64,000 nt of DNA, taken from the NCBI RefSeq assembly GCF_029407905.1, contig NC_073627.1, positions 138,893,697-138,957,696 of the forward strand, read 5' to 3'. Source of the DNA: Bubalus kerabau (lineage: Eukaryota; Chordata; Mammalia; Artiodactyla; Bovidae). Every line of letters starts with the position of its first letter. The first letter of the stretch is position 1. This document shows, piece after piece, positions 51,101 through 54,100 of this stretch. The notes beneath the pieces are model-generated. The model was given only the letters and a program-made list of their open reading frames with translations. It was not told the DNA's origin and made no database searches. A program made the translations under genes and the position numbers.

Positions 51101-54100
51101 CTGCCTGCCAACGCAGGAGACACCAGACAAGGTTTCGATCCCTGGGTCAGGAAGATCCCCTGCAAGAGGGCATGGCAACCCACTCCAGTATTCTTGCCTG
51201 GAGAATCCCATGGACAGAAGACCCTGGCAGGCAACAGTTCAAAGAGTTGGACATGACTTAGCGACTATAACAGCAACAACATGTACGCTTGTATGACAAT
51301 ACATGCAATATGTATAATCTTTAATGCCCTAGTTGTGTCCTGCAACTTTAGAAATTTAGATAGCAATTGATTAATGATAATGACATTGATAATAATGTTT
51401 TTGATGGAAACATAACCATCTCTGATAGCTTTGTACCCAGCAGAGTGCAGAGACTGGGTCACTATGATTGTCCCTCCAGTTTCTTGGTGCCATCTTAGTT
51501 CTGAGCTCACATTATCAGAAAAGGTGCTTATTTGGAAGCTGAAATTAGGAAACTTATTATTTCATTTTTTAAAATTTATATATTTTTATCAAATGAAAGA
51601 TTCTTTAAATTCTATAGTGCTTTACAATTTTCAAAGTTTAATATAACTATTTTATGGACATATGATGAACATAGCTTTCTATGTCTGTTGGCATTGAGTT
51701 TATTTCTGAACTGTATGTACACACCTAAATGAAAGCAGTAAACATATGTGCATGCATGCTGAGTCACTTTTGTCATGTCTGACTCTTTGTGACTTCATGG
51801 ACCATAGCCTGTTGGGCTCCTCTGTCCATGGGATTCTCCAGGCAAGAATACTGGAAGGGGTTGCCATGCCCTCTTCCAGGGGATCTTCCCAACTGAGGGA
51901 CTGAACCTGCATCTCTTGCATCTCCTTCATTGGCAGGCAGGTTCTTTACCCTTAGCACCGCCTGAGAAGACTCGGGAAGCCTGTATGTAAATACTCAGGT
52001 TTAGATTATTCCTAGTTTTCTATATCTGAAAATGATTTCGTGAAAGTCACTCAGTTGTGACCGACTCTTTGTGACTCCATGGACTATACAGTCTATGGAA
52101 TTCTCCAGGCCAGAACACTGGAGTGGGTACCCTTTCCCTTCCCCAGGTGACCTTTCCAACCCAGGGATCAAGCCAAGGTCTCCCACATTGCAGGTGGATT
52201 CTTTACCAGCTGAGCCACATAAAGCCTTTCTTTTAAGCACACCTATTTTCAAGGCCCCATTTTTTAATTAATTTTTTTTTACCTTCTTGCTAGCTACCTA
52301 CAAATCCAAGTTTTCCTCCACCACTTATTTCTACATCTGTATCATCCTCTTTTCTTGTAAGTATCAGATGGTCACTGGCAATGTTTGAAAGAACTCTGTG
52401 CCCAATGTGAATGATGTCTTCCAAACTCTGGGTTCCATTTTAGGATACTCTACGATAACTTGAGAGATTGTAGCCCAAAGGAATATTGGAGAAAGCAAGG
52501 CCTCCTCACTATCTATAAATTAGTATGGCTATTATTTTTGACTGTTAAAAATAGTTCTGTTATATAATTGTTAAAAAGGGATATATGGTTCTGCTGTAGA
52601 AGATGAATTGTCTCCTTCAAAGAATAGTCTCTAGATGCATAGTTTGGAGGACATTAAACTGTCTTATAAATTAGATTTTACTTCCTTATTCTAGATAGAA
52701 TAAGGCCTCTACTACTCACAGTTTTCTAGAAGAGGAAGTGTATGAAAAAGAGTCCATAAAGGGAAATCCAGAATAAAAGCCAAAATCCATGAAGAGGTAG
52801 AGTCATTCACTCAACTGGATCCTGAGAATCTTGCCTTCTGCTTGGTACTCTATTGTGAGTAAATGAGAAAGAACTAAAATTTAAGGTCATTTTTTCAATG
52901 ATTTTTACATTTTTTCTGGGAAAGCAAGTCATATACATATGGAGCACCTGTGCTGTGTGTGCTTAGCTGCTCAGTCATGTCTGACTCTTTGTGACCCTCT
53001 GTCCATGGGGATTCTCCAGGCAAGAATACTGAGCTGGGTTACCATGCCCTCCTCCAGGGTATCTTCCTGACTCAGAGACTGAACCCAGGTCTCCCACATT
53101 TCAGGTGGATTCTTTACTGTCTGAGCCACTAGGGAAGCCCATGGAATGCCTCATATGTGATGGGTGCCAAAGTAGATGATACTACAGAGAAAAGTATGGT
53201 GAAGGGATAAGGAACAGGGTACAAATGGTACAGTAAGAGGAAAATCCACTGACTAAGTGGGGAATCTGTACTGGACCCTGAGAGTCAGGTAGAAATTAAG
53301 TGGCCGAGACTTCCCTAGTGGTCTAGTGGTTGGGACTTTACCTTCCAATGTGGGGATATAGGTTCAGTCCCTGATTGGGGTCCTAGGATCCCACATGCTT
53401 CGTGACCAAAGAACCAAAACATAAAAAAAAAAAAAAAAAAAAAAGAAGCAATATTGTAACAAATTCAGTAGTCTCTAAAAATGGTCCACATCAAAAAAAA
53501 TCTTTTAAAAAAGTAAGTGACAAGGAGGTAAGGAACGACTGAAATAAGGAAATGAGTACAGTAAAGGCAAGAATTGAATAATATTTTTAATGCTGACCAT
53601 TATTTTTGTTTCTATTACAGCATAGAAACATAAAAGGACTTTCATCTACTGTTTTCTTTTTTTTTATACTTAAAATTTTTTATTGAGATATTATTGACAT
53701 GTAACATTGTATTAGTTTTAGGTATACAACATAATGGCTTGATATGTGTATATATTGCTAAATGATCACTACAGTAAATCTAATTAGCATCCATCATAAT
53801 ATATAGTTACAGTAGAAATGCATGTGATGAGAACTTTCAAGATGTACTGTCTTAGCAACTTCCAAATATACAACACAGTATTGTTCACTATAGTAACCAC
53901 GCTGCACATTTTATCTCCAGAACTTACTGTTTTCAAGGATAATCCAGTGTCTAAACCTAAGATTAGTGATATATAGTCAAACTGTTACAATCTTGTAGCA
54001 CTCCTAGAATCAAGGACACAAATTCTAACCATGTCTTCCAAGAAGATGTTCACTGAGGACAGTATCTCTATAACTGTGCAATAGGCTTTAGTATCTGCTT

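Noticed and set aside
50697..52293. Search for the tail exon expected between the juxtamembrane exon and the L1-split exon
   Set aside because: No segment resembles the VYDLP-type tail exon known from other ADAM28 proteins. Only the weakly supported candidate at 52294 remains.
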